Assembly: GCA_002359465.1 (NCBI GenBank)
Contig: DENA01000025.1
Location: 22,848 to 48,979 of the forward strand
Reading direction: 5' to 3'
Length of the DNA: 26,132 bases
Source: Ruminococcaceae bacterium UBA2656
GTDB taxonomy: Bacteria > Bacillota > Clostridia > Oscillospirales > Acutalibacteraceae
Made by a program: the position numbers and the translations under genes. Shown here in pieces: positions 8,044-15,952 of the stretch. The number at the start of each line of letters is the position of its first letter. Position 1 is the stretch's first letter. The notes below the pieces were generated by a model. It was not told where the DNA came from. It saw only the letters and a program-made list of their open reading frames with translations, and searched no databases.

Positions 8044-8748
8044 CTACGACTCCCATTTATAGCCCAGACCCCAGACTGTAACAATATGCTTGGGGTTGGA
8101 GGGTTCATCCTCCACCTTCATCCTGAGCCGGCGGATGTTCACATCCACAATTTTTTCCTCGCCGAAATAGGCGTCCCCCCACACATGCTTCAGGATATCC
8201 GTGCGGTCAAGCGCGGTGGTCGGATTCGAGAAAAAATATTCCATAATCTGAAACTCCACCTGCGTCAGTTCAATCGGCACGCCCTTTTTCATCAGGGTGC
8301 GGTTGCGCAGGTTCAGCGCGAATTCGCCGGACCGGATCTCCTCTTTAAAATTGTTTTCGTTCCTCATCTGCTCCAGCGCGACACGGCGGTACACCGCGTC
8401 CACCCTTGCGACAAGCTCGCTCGGGCTGAACGGCTTGGTTACATAATCGTCCGCGCCCATCATCAGGCCGCTGACCTTATCCATTTCCTGTGTGCGCGCG
8501 GTCAGAAGGATAATGCCGATAGACCCGCTTTTCTGCCGCAGCTCCTTGCATACGGCGAGGCCGTCGAACTTTCCGGGCATCATAATGTCCAGCACTGCCA
8601 CGTCGATATTGCCCCCCGCGCGGTCATAAAGCGCAAGCGCTTCCTCCCCGTTGGACGCTTCAAAGGCGTTGTAGCCGGCGCGTTTCAGATTGATTACTAC
8701 AAATTCCCGAATTGCCTGTTCGTCTTCGGCAACAAGGATATTTTTCAT
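8044..8748 (-). CDS. OmpR/PhoB-family response regulator
   Basis: The 234-residue product has an N-terminal receiver domain with the acidic pair EDE at 8-10, phospho-accepting Asp54 (VLDIMMPG) and Lys105 (VTKPF). A C-terminal winged-helix DNA-binding domain (about 135-232) includes ELTQVEFQIMEYF and the recognition-helix region VDVNIRRLRMKVEDEP ending in VWGLGYKW. It should act as a transcription factor phosphorylated by the kinase encoded 28 nt downstream. It begins 21 nt after the stop of the lipoprotein gene and shares its promoter. Targets are unknown; autoregulation of the operon is plausible but no site was recognised. Confidence 0.94.
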   Translation of the reverse strand: MKNILVAEDEQAIREFVVINLKRAGYNAFEASNGEEALALYDRAGGNIDVAVLDIMMPGKFDGLAVCKELRQKSGSIGIILLTARTQEMDKVSGLMMGADDYVTKPFSPSELVARVDAVYRRVALEQMRNENNFKEEIRSGEFALNLRNRTLMKKGVPIELTQVEFQIMEYFFSNPTTALDRTDILKHVWGDAYFGEEKIVDVNIRRLRMKVEDEPSNPKHIVTVWGLGYKWES

Positions 8749-8769
8749 ATCCGTTCCTCCAATCCAGAT

Positions 8770-10104
8770 TTAGTCCTGACTGATCAGTTCGAAGCTGCTT
8801 TTTACATCGCTGATGCTGAGGGAAAGCGCGTTGCCCGGTGACGGAGAGCTGGCCGCGAACACCGCATTGTCTGAATCCAGAAGCTTGTAAAAGCCCGCTG
8901 TTCCCGTGCCGCTGTCCCATTCCTTCTGGGAAAACACCTGAATTTTCAAAAGCGCCTCGCCTGCCGTCCCCGAATTCTTACCGGCGGCCTTCCACTCATA
9001 AAACGTAATGGTTCTCGTTACGGTATCCATTTTGGTGGTCACCCTGCCGCGCCACATGTCCGGCATTAAGAACCAGTACCCGTCGGAATAATTGAGCACC
9101 ATGCTCATGACCCGCACAAACGTGTTGGTCTGGGTGTCGTAGCGGTGCCAGTTGGTAATATAGGCCGTGTCATCCGTTTTCTCACCGCTGTGGCCCGGCA
9201 TCAGGCTGACAATCGGCACCTCGATGATCTTATCCCCGTTGATGTCTTTGGAGACGACGGACGTGTTCCTCATCGTATAATTGGCCGTCTGTGTTTTCGC
9301 GTCATAGAACGGGGATTCCAGAACCTTGGACTTCTTATCCCAGTAAAGCAGCTCTGTTACAAGGGAACCCGCGTTTTTTGCGCCGTCCAGCACAATGCCG
9401 TTCTGTTTTTCATTGATCAGTCCCGCCTGCACGGAGGCGTATTTTGTGACTCCGCTGTCCATGCGGCAGGAGCCCATCACTTCCACTGCGCCGTCCTTGA
9501 CGCGGAACAGCCGGGCGAGCGCGGGCTGGTCGCCCACGCTGACATTGGCGGTAAAGATCTCATCCCTGCCGTCGCCGTCGAAATCCATGACCGCCAGTTC
9601 GGTGTATGCCTGCTCCAGCTTGAGTTCGTTCATTTTTCCGTTTTTATAGTAATAGACACAAATGGTGCTTGTGTTGTTCAGGCTGCTTCCCCAGCCGACG
9701 ACCGCCTCGTCCTTGCCGTCGCCGTCAAGGTCGCCGAAGCAAACTTTATCCACCTGTGCCGCGGGATTGCTGAAAGAGCCCATGTCAACCCATTTTCCGT
9801 CCTTCTTCATAAACATGATGTTGGTTCCGGAGGTTTCTTCGCCCTTCTGATAAATCGCCATGGCTTCGTCGTTTTTATCGCCGCACATGTCGTGCGTAAT
9901 GATCGCGGAACGGTAATCGCCGCTGCGCGGATATTTCAGCGTCATTTTCCCGTCGGTTTTGCTCTCAAGCAAAGCGTGAATGTCCGCCTTTTCACCGGTG
10001 GGCTTCGGCGGGTGCATCAGCGTCTGGGCGTCCAGGCCGACAAAGGAGCAGCCCGACAGGGTCAGAGCGAGCACAAGCGCCATTGCAACAGCTTTCAGCT
10101 TCAT
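8770..10104 (-). CDS. FG-GAP/VCBS-like repeat lipoprotein, function unknown
   Basis: The 444-residue product begins with a lipoprotein signal, MKLKAVAMALVLALTLSGC, with the lipidated Cys at 19, so it should be anchored outside the membrane. The mature part has calcium-binding-like repeats typical of FG-GAP/VCBS propellers: FGDLDGDGKDEAVVGW (123-138), MDFDGDGRDEIF (about 173-184) and a weaker KDINGDKIIEVPIV (about 284-297). I do not recognise a specific function. It is the first gene of a unit with a response regulator and a kinase (21-nt gap), which suggests an accessory sensor or a cell-surface target of that pair; this is inference. It has its own promoter upstream. Confidence 0.8.
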   Translation of the reverse strand: MKLKAVAMALVLALTLSGCSFVGLDAQTLMHPPKPTGEKADIHALLESKTDGKMTLKYPRSGDYRSAIITHDMCGDKNDEAMAIYQKGEETSGTNIMFMKKDGKWVDMGSFSNPAAQVDKVCFGDLDGDGKDEAVVGWGSSLNNTSTICVYYYKNGKMNELKLEQAYTELAVMDFDGDGRDEIFTANVSVGDQPALARLFRVKDGAVEVMGSCRMDSGVTKYASVQAGLINEKQNGIVLDGAKNAGSLVTELLYWDKKSKVLESPFYDAKTQTANYTMRNTSVVSKDINGDKIIEVPIVSLMPGHSGEKTDDTAYITNWHRYDTQTNTFVRVMSMVLNYSDGYWFLMPDMWRGRVTTKMDTVTRTITFYEWKAAGKNSGTAGEALLKIQVFSQKEWDSGTGTAGFYKLLDSDNAVFAASSPSPGNALSLSISDVKSSFELISQD

Positions 10105-10144
10105 TTCACCACGCCTTTCTTTTATGCTGATTATTTATTATAAC

Positions 10145-10172
10145 ATTATACAGCGAAAATGAACAGTATCAA
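10145..10172 (-). promoter_or_regulatory. Promoter of the lipoprotein-regulator-kinase operon
   Basis: The minus strand has TTGATA (10167-10172), a 16-nt spacer and perfect TATAAT (10145-10150). The predicted start near 10138 leaves a short leader before the ATG at 10104. The rest of the gap up to 10287 holds only the terminator of the next operon. Confidence 0.75.
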
Positions 10173-10244
10173 TTATGTTACGAAAAACAAGCCCAAACTC
10201 AAAGCCCCGCGCGTAAGTATGACCCCGTTTTCAGACAAAACAGA

Positions 10245-10277
10245 CGGCCGTACGGTTCGGTAAAAACCATACGGCCG
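10245..10277 (-). terminator. Terminator of the sugar transporter/DUF5107 operon
   Basis: An inverted repeat of 13-base arms, CGGCCGTACGGTT (10245-10257) and AACCATACGGCCG (10265-10277), has one mismatch and lies just after the DUF5107 stop codon. On the minus strand it is followed by TCTGTTTTGTCT, a modest T-rich tail. Confidence 0.7.
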
Positions 10278-10286
10278 CCCGGAAAA

Positions 10287-12314
10287 TCACGTGGTCATGC
10301 GGAAATCCAGATTATAAGGGGGGCTGAGCGTAGTTCTGGCTTCGTTCAAAAGGGCGCGCCAGTCCGGCTCTCCCCTTTGCTGCGCCAACCGCACGGCCTG
10401 CACCATGAACCATGTGTCGAGAAGCATGGTTTCCCCCTCGCGCATGATTGCAAAATGGGAAGCAAACTGTTCCTCCAGAAAATCCCATTTTCTCAGTTCA
10501 AACGCGGCGCGCACCGTGTTAAGGCGGATACGCTCAACCGCTTTCAGTTTCTCCGGCAGGCTGAAATAGCACTCCCACGCCTTCCGGTAAAGCCCGGCCT
10601 TTGTAAACAGGTCAATTGCGTCCTGCGCGACGACTTCGGACTGTCCGGCGCCGCCGAGGGACAGAGCCCTTTCCATATAGTCGCAGGCTTCCTCCAGCCG
10701 GTTTTCCTGCACCATGGCCTGCGCCAGATTCCGGCAACAGATTGCAGTGGGACGGATGACAAGGGATTGCTTCATTACGGCAATGCCGTCCTGCCATTTG
10801 CCGCTTTCATAAAGCATCAGGCCCAGATGCATCAGCGCACCCGCATCTTTGTTTTCCTCTTTTTGAAGGGAGGCGGCCAAAAGCGCCGTCCAGCGGGAAT
10901 CGGTCATCCAGGAGGCGGGCAGGCAGCCCGGTTCCGGTTGGGGCATCCTTCCAGTCTGCAAAAGTGTGAGCCACGCCCGTTGCTTTTCGCCGAGCGTCTC
11001 CTTCGGGAAGGCAAGTCCCTTCGGAATCATCCCCGGGTCTCGGGCGGCTTCCAGCGCACCCCAGCCGCTGCCGAAATGCAGCAACTCGTCCGGCGGAGTG
11101 TCCTCCAGCGCTTCATAGAGTCTGTCGGCCCTCAGCAGTTCTTCTTCGCTCAGGCGGCTGTCAATCAGGCCGTGAACATATTGCTTGGAAGCTTCCCAGT
11201 CGCCGAAGGCTTCCCGCGGGCCGACGTCCATCCCGCCGAAAACCTGCGTGAAGCGCACACAGCCGTTTGGCCCGATATCCTCGCCGTGCACCTGCGAAGG
11301 GGATAATCCCGCCTGAATTTCAAGGTAGTTTCCCGCTCCGTCCAGTGAAAGAAAATCCTTCCAGTGTACGCCGCCGCGCTGCATCCCCCAGCAGAACATT
11401 TTACGGTAGCACAGCGCGGAGGTGGAGCGTTCCCAGAACGCGGTTCCGTCATCATACACCGCCGCCTCCCACGCATCGGACAGGACATGCCGATTTTGGA
11501 AGAAATACTCGTTGGAATAGGAGAGGTTCTGCGGATAGCTCGCGTCCAGCCCGTTGAGGCTTTTCAGGTACGGCATGGTGTCGTGCGCAAAGCCGTGGGC
11601 GGAATTCTGAGAGCTCATCGTCTCCGGCTTGATGCAGACAACCCCGTCGCTCTGGGAAAATACGCGGACATTTTTCTCCTCCCGCACGGCGATATTGGTC
11701 CACCAGTAAAGCGGCGCCTTCTCCGGCTTTGTGTTGAGAATTTTTACATGGGCGAACAGGCGGTCGGAATCTTCCGGCAGATGGAAATCGATCTGCAAAA
11801 AAAAGCATTTCTGCCGTTCGTACTCGTACATGCGAAGGAACGGTTCCCCGTCTTTCCCCGTGCAGCGGGCGAAAAACATCGGTTCGCAGGTCAGGCACGT
11901 GTGACCGAACTGTCCCAAATTCCACTCAATGCCGCCGGAGAACCACGCGTCGCGGATGGCAAGGTTGGCAAGGCGGAACACCGGGTTGGTAAACAGAAGC
12001 TCGCGTCCCGCTTTCTTATCAAACAGCGACCAGAGCCGGCCGCCGAAATCAGCAAGGAAGGTGGCGCGCAGAAAATCGTTTTCCATCACAACGGTTTTCA
12101 ATTCCCGCTGTTTAAGGTCGCGGTGAAAATCGTCCTGTACCGTATACGGCAGCTCGCGGAAGCCGGTCTGGTAGCCGAAGCCTTTCCGCTCGTTTTCCAG
12201 CAGCCCCGCGTCAATCAGGGGCTTATCCTGTGCGCGGTCGCGGAAGCGCGGCAGAGGATTCCCGTTTTCAAGAGCGGCTCCCCGAATGTTCAGCAGAGAT
12301 TGATAAATCTTCAA
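10287..12314 (-). CDS. DUF5107 domain protein with C-terminal TPR repeats
   Basis: The 675-residue protein has an N-terminal DUF5107 domain, an aldose-epimerase-like beta-sandwich family met in sugar-utilisation loci. It is visible from LPYTVQDDF and LRATFLADFGGRLWSLFD (about 77-100) through DAWFSGGIEWNLGQFGHT (about 124-141) to about residue 370. The C-terminal third is helical with TPR-like repeats, such as ALMHLGLMLYESGKWQDGI and CRNLAQAMVQENRLEEAC. There is no signal peptide, so it should be cytosolic. The start is TTG at 12314 with a GGGGGAC site upstream; no in-frame ATG is available. It is the last gene of the sugar ABC operon, 42 nt after the second permease, which suggests it acts on the imported carbohydrate. 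The reaction is unknown to me. Confidence 0.8.
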   Translation of the reverse strand: MKIYQSLLNIRGAALENGNPLPRFRDRAQDKPLIDAGLLENERKGFGYQTGFRELPYTVQDDFHRDLKQRELKTVVMENDFLRATFLADFGGRLWSLFDKKAGRELLFTNPVFRLANLAIRDAWFSGGIEWNLGQFGHTCLTCEPMFFARCTGKDGEPFLRMYEYERQKCFFLQIDFHLPEDSDRLFAHVKILNTKPEKAPLYWWTNIAVREEKNVRVFSQSDGVVCIKPETMSSQNSAHGFAHDTMPYLKSLNGLDASYPQNLSYSNEYFFQNRHVLSDAWEAAVYDDGTAFWERSTSALCYRKMFCWGMQRGGVHWKDFLSLDGAGNYLEIQAGLSPSQVHGEDIGPNGCVRFTQVFGGMDVGPREAFGDWEASKQYVHGLIDSRLSEEELLRADRLYEALEDTPPDELLHFGSGWGALEAARDPGMIPKGLAFPKETLGEKQRAWLTLLQTGRMPQPEPGCLPASWMTDSRWTALLAASLQKEENKDAGALMHLGLMLYESGKWQDGIAVMKQSLVIRPTAICCRNLAQAMVQENRLEEACDYMERALSLGGAGQSEVVAQDAIDLFTKAGLYRKAWECYFSLPEKLKAVERIRLNTVRAAFELRKWDFLEEQFASHFAIMREGETMLLDTWFMVQAVRLAQQRGEPDWRALLNEARTTLSPPYNLDFRMTT

Positions 12315-12356
12315 TAAAAACGTCCCCCATCGATTTTATTTACGGTAATTCCGGTG

Positions 12357-13223
12357 TCAGCCCTTAATGGCGCCGCCGGTCACGCTGGCGATGATCTTTT
12401 CGGAAAGGAAGATATACAGGATGAACGTCGGCAGGAACACAATGACCACCGCCGCGAACATGCCGCCCCAGTCCCCCGTATAGCGCATGGATTGAATCAT
12501 GGAATACAGTCCGACCGCAACCGGGCGGGTTTTCGCCGTATTTGCAAAAATAAGCGAAATAAAATATTCATTCCATATCGTAATAAAGTTGAAAATCGTC
12601 ACCGTAATAATGCCGGGCTGCGCCAGCGGCAGCATAATCATCCAAAACGTTTTCATGGGCGAACAGCCGTCGATCGCGGCGGCTTCCTCAAACGTAACGG
12701 AAAGATTGTGGAAGAACGTGTTCAAAAAGAAAATGGTAAACGGCACGTTTATCGCTATGTAGAGGAAGATCAAAAGCCCTCTGGACTGGTTGACATGCAT
12801 CTGGCTGAACAGAGAGAACAGGGGCATGATGATCATGATGGCCGGGATGCCCAGCGCGGTCGCGAATAAATTCTGAAGGAAGCCGTTCCCTCGGAATTTA
12901 AAGCGGCTGAGCACATAAGCCGCAGGCGCCGAAACGATAATGACCAGTGTGCAGGACACCAGCGTGTACAGCAGAGAGTTCATAAAATAGTTCGACACCT
13001 TGTGCGTTTTCCAAGCCTTCACATAATTTTCCGGATGCAGGCCGGTTGCAAATTTAAAAAGATTGCCGTCAAAAATCTCTCTGGTTGTGGAGAACGACGC
13101 CAAAATAATCCAGCCGATGAGCACAAAGGTAAAAACGACCCAAATCCCGACGACCAGATAGCCCGGAGCAAGGGCCAGTTCTTTTTTCCAGTTCATTTTC
13201 TGCCTGATTTTATTTTTAGCCAT
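12357..13223 (-). CDS. Carbohydrate ABC transporter permease, MalG type
   Basis: This is a 288-residue inner-membrane permease of the CUT1 family. It has a short cytosolic lead, a first transmembrane segment (about 18-38), a periplasm-facing stretch and five further membrane segments. The EAA loop that contacts the ATPase is clear as EEAAAIDGCSPMKTFWMIM followed by LPLAQPG. The C-terminal SEKIIASVTGGAIKG is typical of MalG-like subunits. It pairs with the permease encoded 13 nt upstream and with the binding protein at the head of the operon. The start has a good AGGGGG site. No ATPase gene is present in the operon. Confidence 0.93.
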   Translation of the reverse strand: MAKNKIRQKMNWKKELALAPGYLVVGIWVVFTFVLIGWIILASFSTTREIFDGNLFKFATGLHPENYVKAWKTHKVSNYFMNSLLYTLVSCTLVIIVSAPAAYVLSRFKFRGNGFLQNLFATALGIPAIMIIMPLFSLFSQMHVNQSRGLLIFLYIAINVPFTIFFLNTFFHNLSVTFEEAAAIDGCSPMKTFWMIMLPLAQPGIITVTIFNFITIWNEYFISLIFANTAKTRPVAVGLYSMIQSMRYTGDWGGMFAAVVIVFLPTFILYIFLSEKIIASVTGGAIKG

Positions 13224-13236
13224 TTTTCATTCCCCC

Positions 13237-14145
13237 TTAAAGCTCAACGTCGTCATGCCGGACAATGAGCTGCGTAAACATAAACACCACAATGACCACC
13301 AGAGTCAGGATCACGCCGATTGCCGCACCCGCGCCGGAATCGCGCACCGTGATGGCCGAAGAGCTTGCGCCGAATACCAGCTCATACATGTAGGACATCG
13401 GCGTGACGGTGCTCGCGCTCAGGTTGACGGGTGAAAACAGCTGGCTCCATACGAAGAAAGCCATGGTACTGACGGTCCAGAGGACAATATTGGTGCGGCA
13501 GACCCCTTTTAAAAGGGGAAGCGTAATTTTTGAGAACCGCTGGAACACGTTGGCGCCCTCAATCGTGGCCGCTTCGTAAAAATCGGTCGGTATCCGCTCA
13601 ATCCCGCTCATCCAGATCAGCATATGGTACCCCACCATGCCGAAGCAGTACGCGATGAGCATACTCCAGAAAACCAGTTCCGGGCCGGTCCACTGCGCGG
13701 CCGCATTTTTGAAGCCGAGGCCTTTTAAAGTTGAATTGATCAGCCCGAAATCGGGATTGTAGACGTAATTAATCCACATGGTTCCCATGGCGACCGCCGA
13801 AATAACATTTGGCAGGTAAATGACGGAACGGAAAAAGCTTTTTCCGTGAACTCCGCTTGTGAGGATAACGCCGAACAGCAGCGAGACCAGCATCACGCCG
13901 ACGCCGCCCACCAGCCAGATCATGCCGATGTTTTTGAGCGCGCTCACAAAAAGGGGCGTGTTGAAAAGGGTTTTGAAATTCCCCATCCCGTTAAACTTCC
14001 ATGTTGAAACGGCATCCGTAACGCCCTCCACCTTGAAGAAACTCATGATGACGGTCCTTATGGTAGGATACAGAAAAACCATGGTATACAGAAAAACCGC
14101 TGGTGCCAGAAAAATAACGATCATTGCTTTATTTTTTGTTTTCAT
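13237..14145 (-). CDS. Carbohydrate ABC transporter permease, MalF type
   Basis: The 302-residue product is the second CUT1 membrane subunit, with a first transmembrane segment around 8-28, the YPTIRTVIMSF motif and further segments from about 75 on. The EAA loop reads YEAATIEGANVFQRFSKIT and is followed by LPLLKG. It starts with ATG after a GGGAGG site, 85 nt after the binding-protein gene, with a hairpin in that gap, and precedes the MalG-type partner by 13 nt. The substrate cannot be read from the sequence; context suggests an oligosaccharide or amino sugar (inference). Confidence 0.93.
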   Translation of the reverse strand: MKTKNKAMIVIFLAPAVFLYTMVFLYPTIRTVIMSFFKVEGVTDAVSTWKFNGMGNFKTLFNTPLFVSALKNIGMIWLVGGVGVMLVSLLFGVILTSGVHGKSFFRSVIYLPNVISAVAMGTMWINYVYNPDFGLINSTLKGLGFKNAAAQWTGPELVFWSMLIAYCFGMVGYHMLIWMSGIERIPTDFYEAATIEGANVFQRFSKITLPLLKGVCRTNIVLWTVSTMAFFVWSQLFSPVNLSASTVTPMSYMYELVFGASSSAITVRDSGAGAAIGVILTLVVIVVFMFTQLIVRHDDVEL

Positions 14146-14171
14146 AAGAACCTCCCGAGAATTCCATGAAC

Positions 14172-14209
14172 AAAGGGGCGGCAGCGCGTAAACACGATGC
14201 CGCCCCTTT
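14172..14209 (-). terminator. Intra-operon hairpin after the binding-protein gene
   Basis: Arms AAAGGGGCGGCA (14172-14183) and TGCCGCCCCTTT (14198-14209) pair perfectly around a 14-nt loop. On the minus strand only a short T-rich stretch (TTTGTTC) follows, so this is probably a leaky terminator or an RNA-stabilising stem that gives more binding protein than permease, a common arrangement in such operons. Confidence 0.6.
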
Positions 14210-14230
14210 TCCTGCCATTCTGTGATTGAA

Positions 14231-15535
14231 TTATTTTTTCATTGCGTCCGCAAAGCCCTTTGCGTCAAGCTTTCCGCTGACAAGCAGTGCGAAGTTGGTC
14301 TTGATTTTCGCGTTGATATCGGCTTCGTTCTCCATACCGACGGCCCAGGGATATCTGGTTGTAGTCGCGTCCAGAACTGATTTTGCATCCGTCAGCTGCG
14401 TCGGCCATGTTGCGTCGTTCGCCATCGGAACGCCGATGGAGTCTGCCGCAAGCTTATTGTCCCACTCGCCGGTTGTCATAAATACAATAAATTTAAAGGC
14501 TTCTTCCGCGTGCTTGGTATTCTTGTTGATACCGAAGCACTGTGCGCCGTACTGGTTGGCTTCCGGTCCGTCGCCGTCTTTTCCGACGGCCGGATACGCG
14601 AAGGAACCCCAGTTAAAGTCTGCCGGAGCGGAATTTTTAATTTCATTCGGGAGCCAGGTCCCGTTTAAGTACATGGCGACATTTCCGCTTGCGACCTCCT
14701 GCTGCCCGGCGGGATAGATGTTTCCGGCCGCATTCTTGGAAATATAGCCCTTGTCATACATTTCTTTCCACTGTTCGCCAAAGGTCAGAACGGCGGGGCC
14801 GTCGATCTTCTTGTTGGTAACCATGGCGAGCGTCTTGTCTTTGCCGATCAGGCGGGCCATATGATAGCCGAACAGGGAAGCCATGTAGGCGTCGTCCACG
14901 GTAATCGGGGTTTTGCCGGCCGCCTTGATTTTTGCACAGGCCGCAAGCCACTCTTCCCATGTCTTCGGCACCGCGGTAATGCCGGCTGTCTTAAAGATAT
15001 CCTTGTTGTACATCACCATAAAGCTGGAAGGCTGATAAGGAATGGTGGAAAGCTTTCCGTCCGGCCCGAGAGAACGCGCCAGATCGACAAGCTTTTTGTT
15101 GATAACATCCGTCAGCGGTTTGCCGTTCGTCGTATCATAGGACTTTGCGGCAAGATCCTCCACATTGAGCAGATATTTGCCCCATGTGCCGTTTACACGT
15201 TCGACATCCTCATCGAAAAGATCGATATTCTGTCCGGCGTCCAGCGCGGGCTGAAGGGTTTTGCGGATATCGCGGCCCTGCCAGTTGACATCGACGGTAA
15301 TCCCCGTCTTCTCTTTAAAAGCGTCAATGGCCTGTGCAATGGTCTGGCCCTGCGGTTCGGTTTCGTTCCACATGGAATAATAAGTAATTGTTACGTCGCT
15401 CTTTGCGTCGCTCTTGGATGCGGTGCCGGAAGCAGCCGGTGCCGGTGCCGTTGACTGCGCAGCGCCGCCGCAGCCGCCGAGTACCATGGCGCAGGTCAGT
15501 ACGATGGCCATGAGTGAGTATAATTTCTTTTTCAT
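14231..15535 (-). CDS. Sugar ABC transporter substrate-binding lipoprotein
   Basis: This is an extracellular solute-binding protein (SBP family 1) that captures sugar for the two permeases encoded downstream. I chose ATG at 15535 because a GGAGG site lies just upstream and it puts the signal peptide at the N-terminus; this gives 434 residues. The lipobox ends in LGGC, with lipidated Cys22, followed by a low-complexity Ala/Ser/Pro linker (AAQSTAPAPAASGTASK). The mature part starts VTITYYSMWNETEPQ and has the typical features of the family, such as IPYQPSSFMVMYNKDIFKTAG, PKTWEEWLAAC and VAMYLNGTWLPNEIK. It is the first gene of the operon and is transcribed divergently from the AraC-type regulator. 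Confidence 0.95.
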   Translation of the reverse strand: MKKKLYSLMAIVLTCAMVLGGCGGAAQSTAPAPAASGTASKSDAKSDVTITYYSMWNETEPQGQTIAQAIDAFKEKTGITVDVNWQGRDIRKTLQPALDAGQNIDLFDEDVERVNGTWGKYLLNVEDLAAKSYDTTNGKPLTDVINKKLVDLARSLGPDGKLSTIPYQPSSFMVMYNKDIFKTAGITAVPKTWEEWLAACAKIKAAGKTPITVDDAYMASLFGYHMARLIGKDKTLAMVTNKKIDGPAVLTFGEQWKEMYDKGYISKNAAGNIYPAGQQEVASGNVAMYLNGTWLPNEIKNSAPADFNWGSFAYPAVGKDGDGPEANQYGAQCFGINKNTKHAEEAFKFIVFMTTGEWDNKLAADSIGVPMANDATWPTQLTDAKSVLDATTTRYPWAVGMENEADINAKIKTNFALLVSGKLDAKGFADAMKK

Positions 15536-15647
15536 TTTCAGACCTCCTAAGTTTATGTTTGAATTCAAAGCATACCCAAGTTACATATTGACCAATAAAT
15601 CGGATTTTGGAGTTTCATTTTTATCCAATTCGCTGTTCAATATCCCT

Positions 15648-15653
15648 ATTTTA
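15648..15653 (-). promoter_or_regulatory. -10 element of the sugar transporter operon
   Basis: The minus strand reads TAAAATAGGG here, close to TAAAATAAGGG at the kinase-operon promoter (17017). No good -35 is seen at 17 nt, as expected for an activator-dependent promoter. The operator pair lies exactly 43 nt upstream. Confidence 0.55.
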
Positions 15654-15696
15654 CGGTGTTTTAAACAATATTGATTTAGAATTTTTTGCATTAAAT

Positions 15697-15722
15697 TTGC
15701 ACAATCCATTCTACTTGCACAA
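15697..15722 (-). promoter_or_regulatory. Direct-repeat operator, copy 1 (transporter operon)
   Basis: On the minus strand TTGTGCAA occurs twice (plus coordinates 15715-15722 and 15697-15704), 18 bp start to start, with ATG in the spacer and AAATTT after the second repeat. An equivalent pair lies upstream of the nucleotidyltransferase/kinase operon at 16948-16973. Direct repeats upstream of a weak promoter are the usual target layout of AraC-family activators, and such a regulator is encoded adjacent. Confidence 0.7.
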
Positions 15723-15827
15723 AAAGTCTTTACTTCCATGGAAAACGGCGAGAATGACAAACACCTTTTCTGCCGCCTGTTCCCATCCATTATATTTTAT
15801 ATTTAGAATATTAAAAAATCAACATTA

Positions 15828-15836
15828 TGCTAAAAT
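15828..15836 (+). promoter_or_regulatory. Extended -10 promoter of the AraC regulator
   Basis: The plus strand has TGCTAAAAT, an extended -10, with no convincing -35. It stands at nearly the same distance from the hairpin element as the recA -10 does (one base longer), so transcription should begin at about the first bases of that element. Confidence 0.5.
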
Positions 15837-15840
15837 AAAG

Positions 15841-15915
15841 TATTACAGCAATTTCAATAAAAGCAGGAACAACGGGCGTTATCTCCCCCGCCTTCGGCGG
15901 GGGAGATAACGAAAT
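15841..15915 (+). other. Hairpin element in the AraC-regulator leader (copy 2 of 2)
   Basis: The plus strand reads TATTACAGCAATTT, then 22 variable bases, then a hairpin at 15877-15911 with 16-base arms CGTTATCTCCCCCGCC and GGCGGGGGAGATAACG pairing perfectly around TTC, then AAAT. The 36 bases before the stem are the same length as in the recA leader copy (4582-4654). This copy has one extra C in the left arm and one extra G in the right arm, which keeps the stem intact. By hand I count about 58 identical columns of 75. Confidence 0.7.
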
Positions 15916-15952
15916 CATTCTGAAACCGGGCACAGGTAAGGAGCGGAGACTG

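Larger units (their letters stand above)
15536..15952. promoter_or_regulatory. Divergent control region between binding protein and AraC regulator
   Basis: This 417-base gap is AT-rich except for one hairpin. From left to right it holds the roughly 105-nt leader of the transporter operon, its -10 TAAAAT (minus, 15648-15653), a direct-repeat operator pair (15697-15722), an AT-rich stretch without recognisable features (about 15725-15800), the regulator promoter (15828-15836) and the hairpin leader element (15841-15915). A short minus-strand open frame across 15581-15790 spans the promoter and is not believable as a gene. Confidence 0.75.

Noticed and set aside
9145..10143. Plus-strand open frame of 332 codons opposite the FG-GAP lipoprotein
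   Set aside because: The opposite strand has a signal peptide, a lipobox and DxDGDG repeats. This frame crosses the promoter of that gene and has no motif.
15581..15790. Minus-strand open frame of 69 codons in the divergent control region
   Set aside because: It spans the -10 and both operator repeats of the transporter operon, lacks a ribosome site and has no recognisable sequence.
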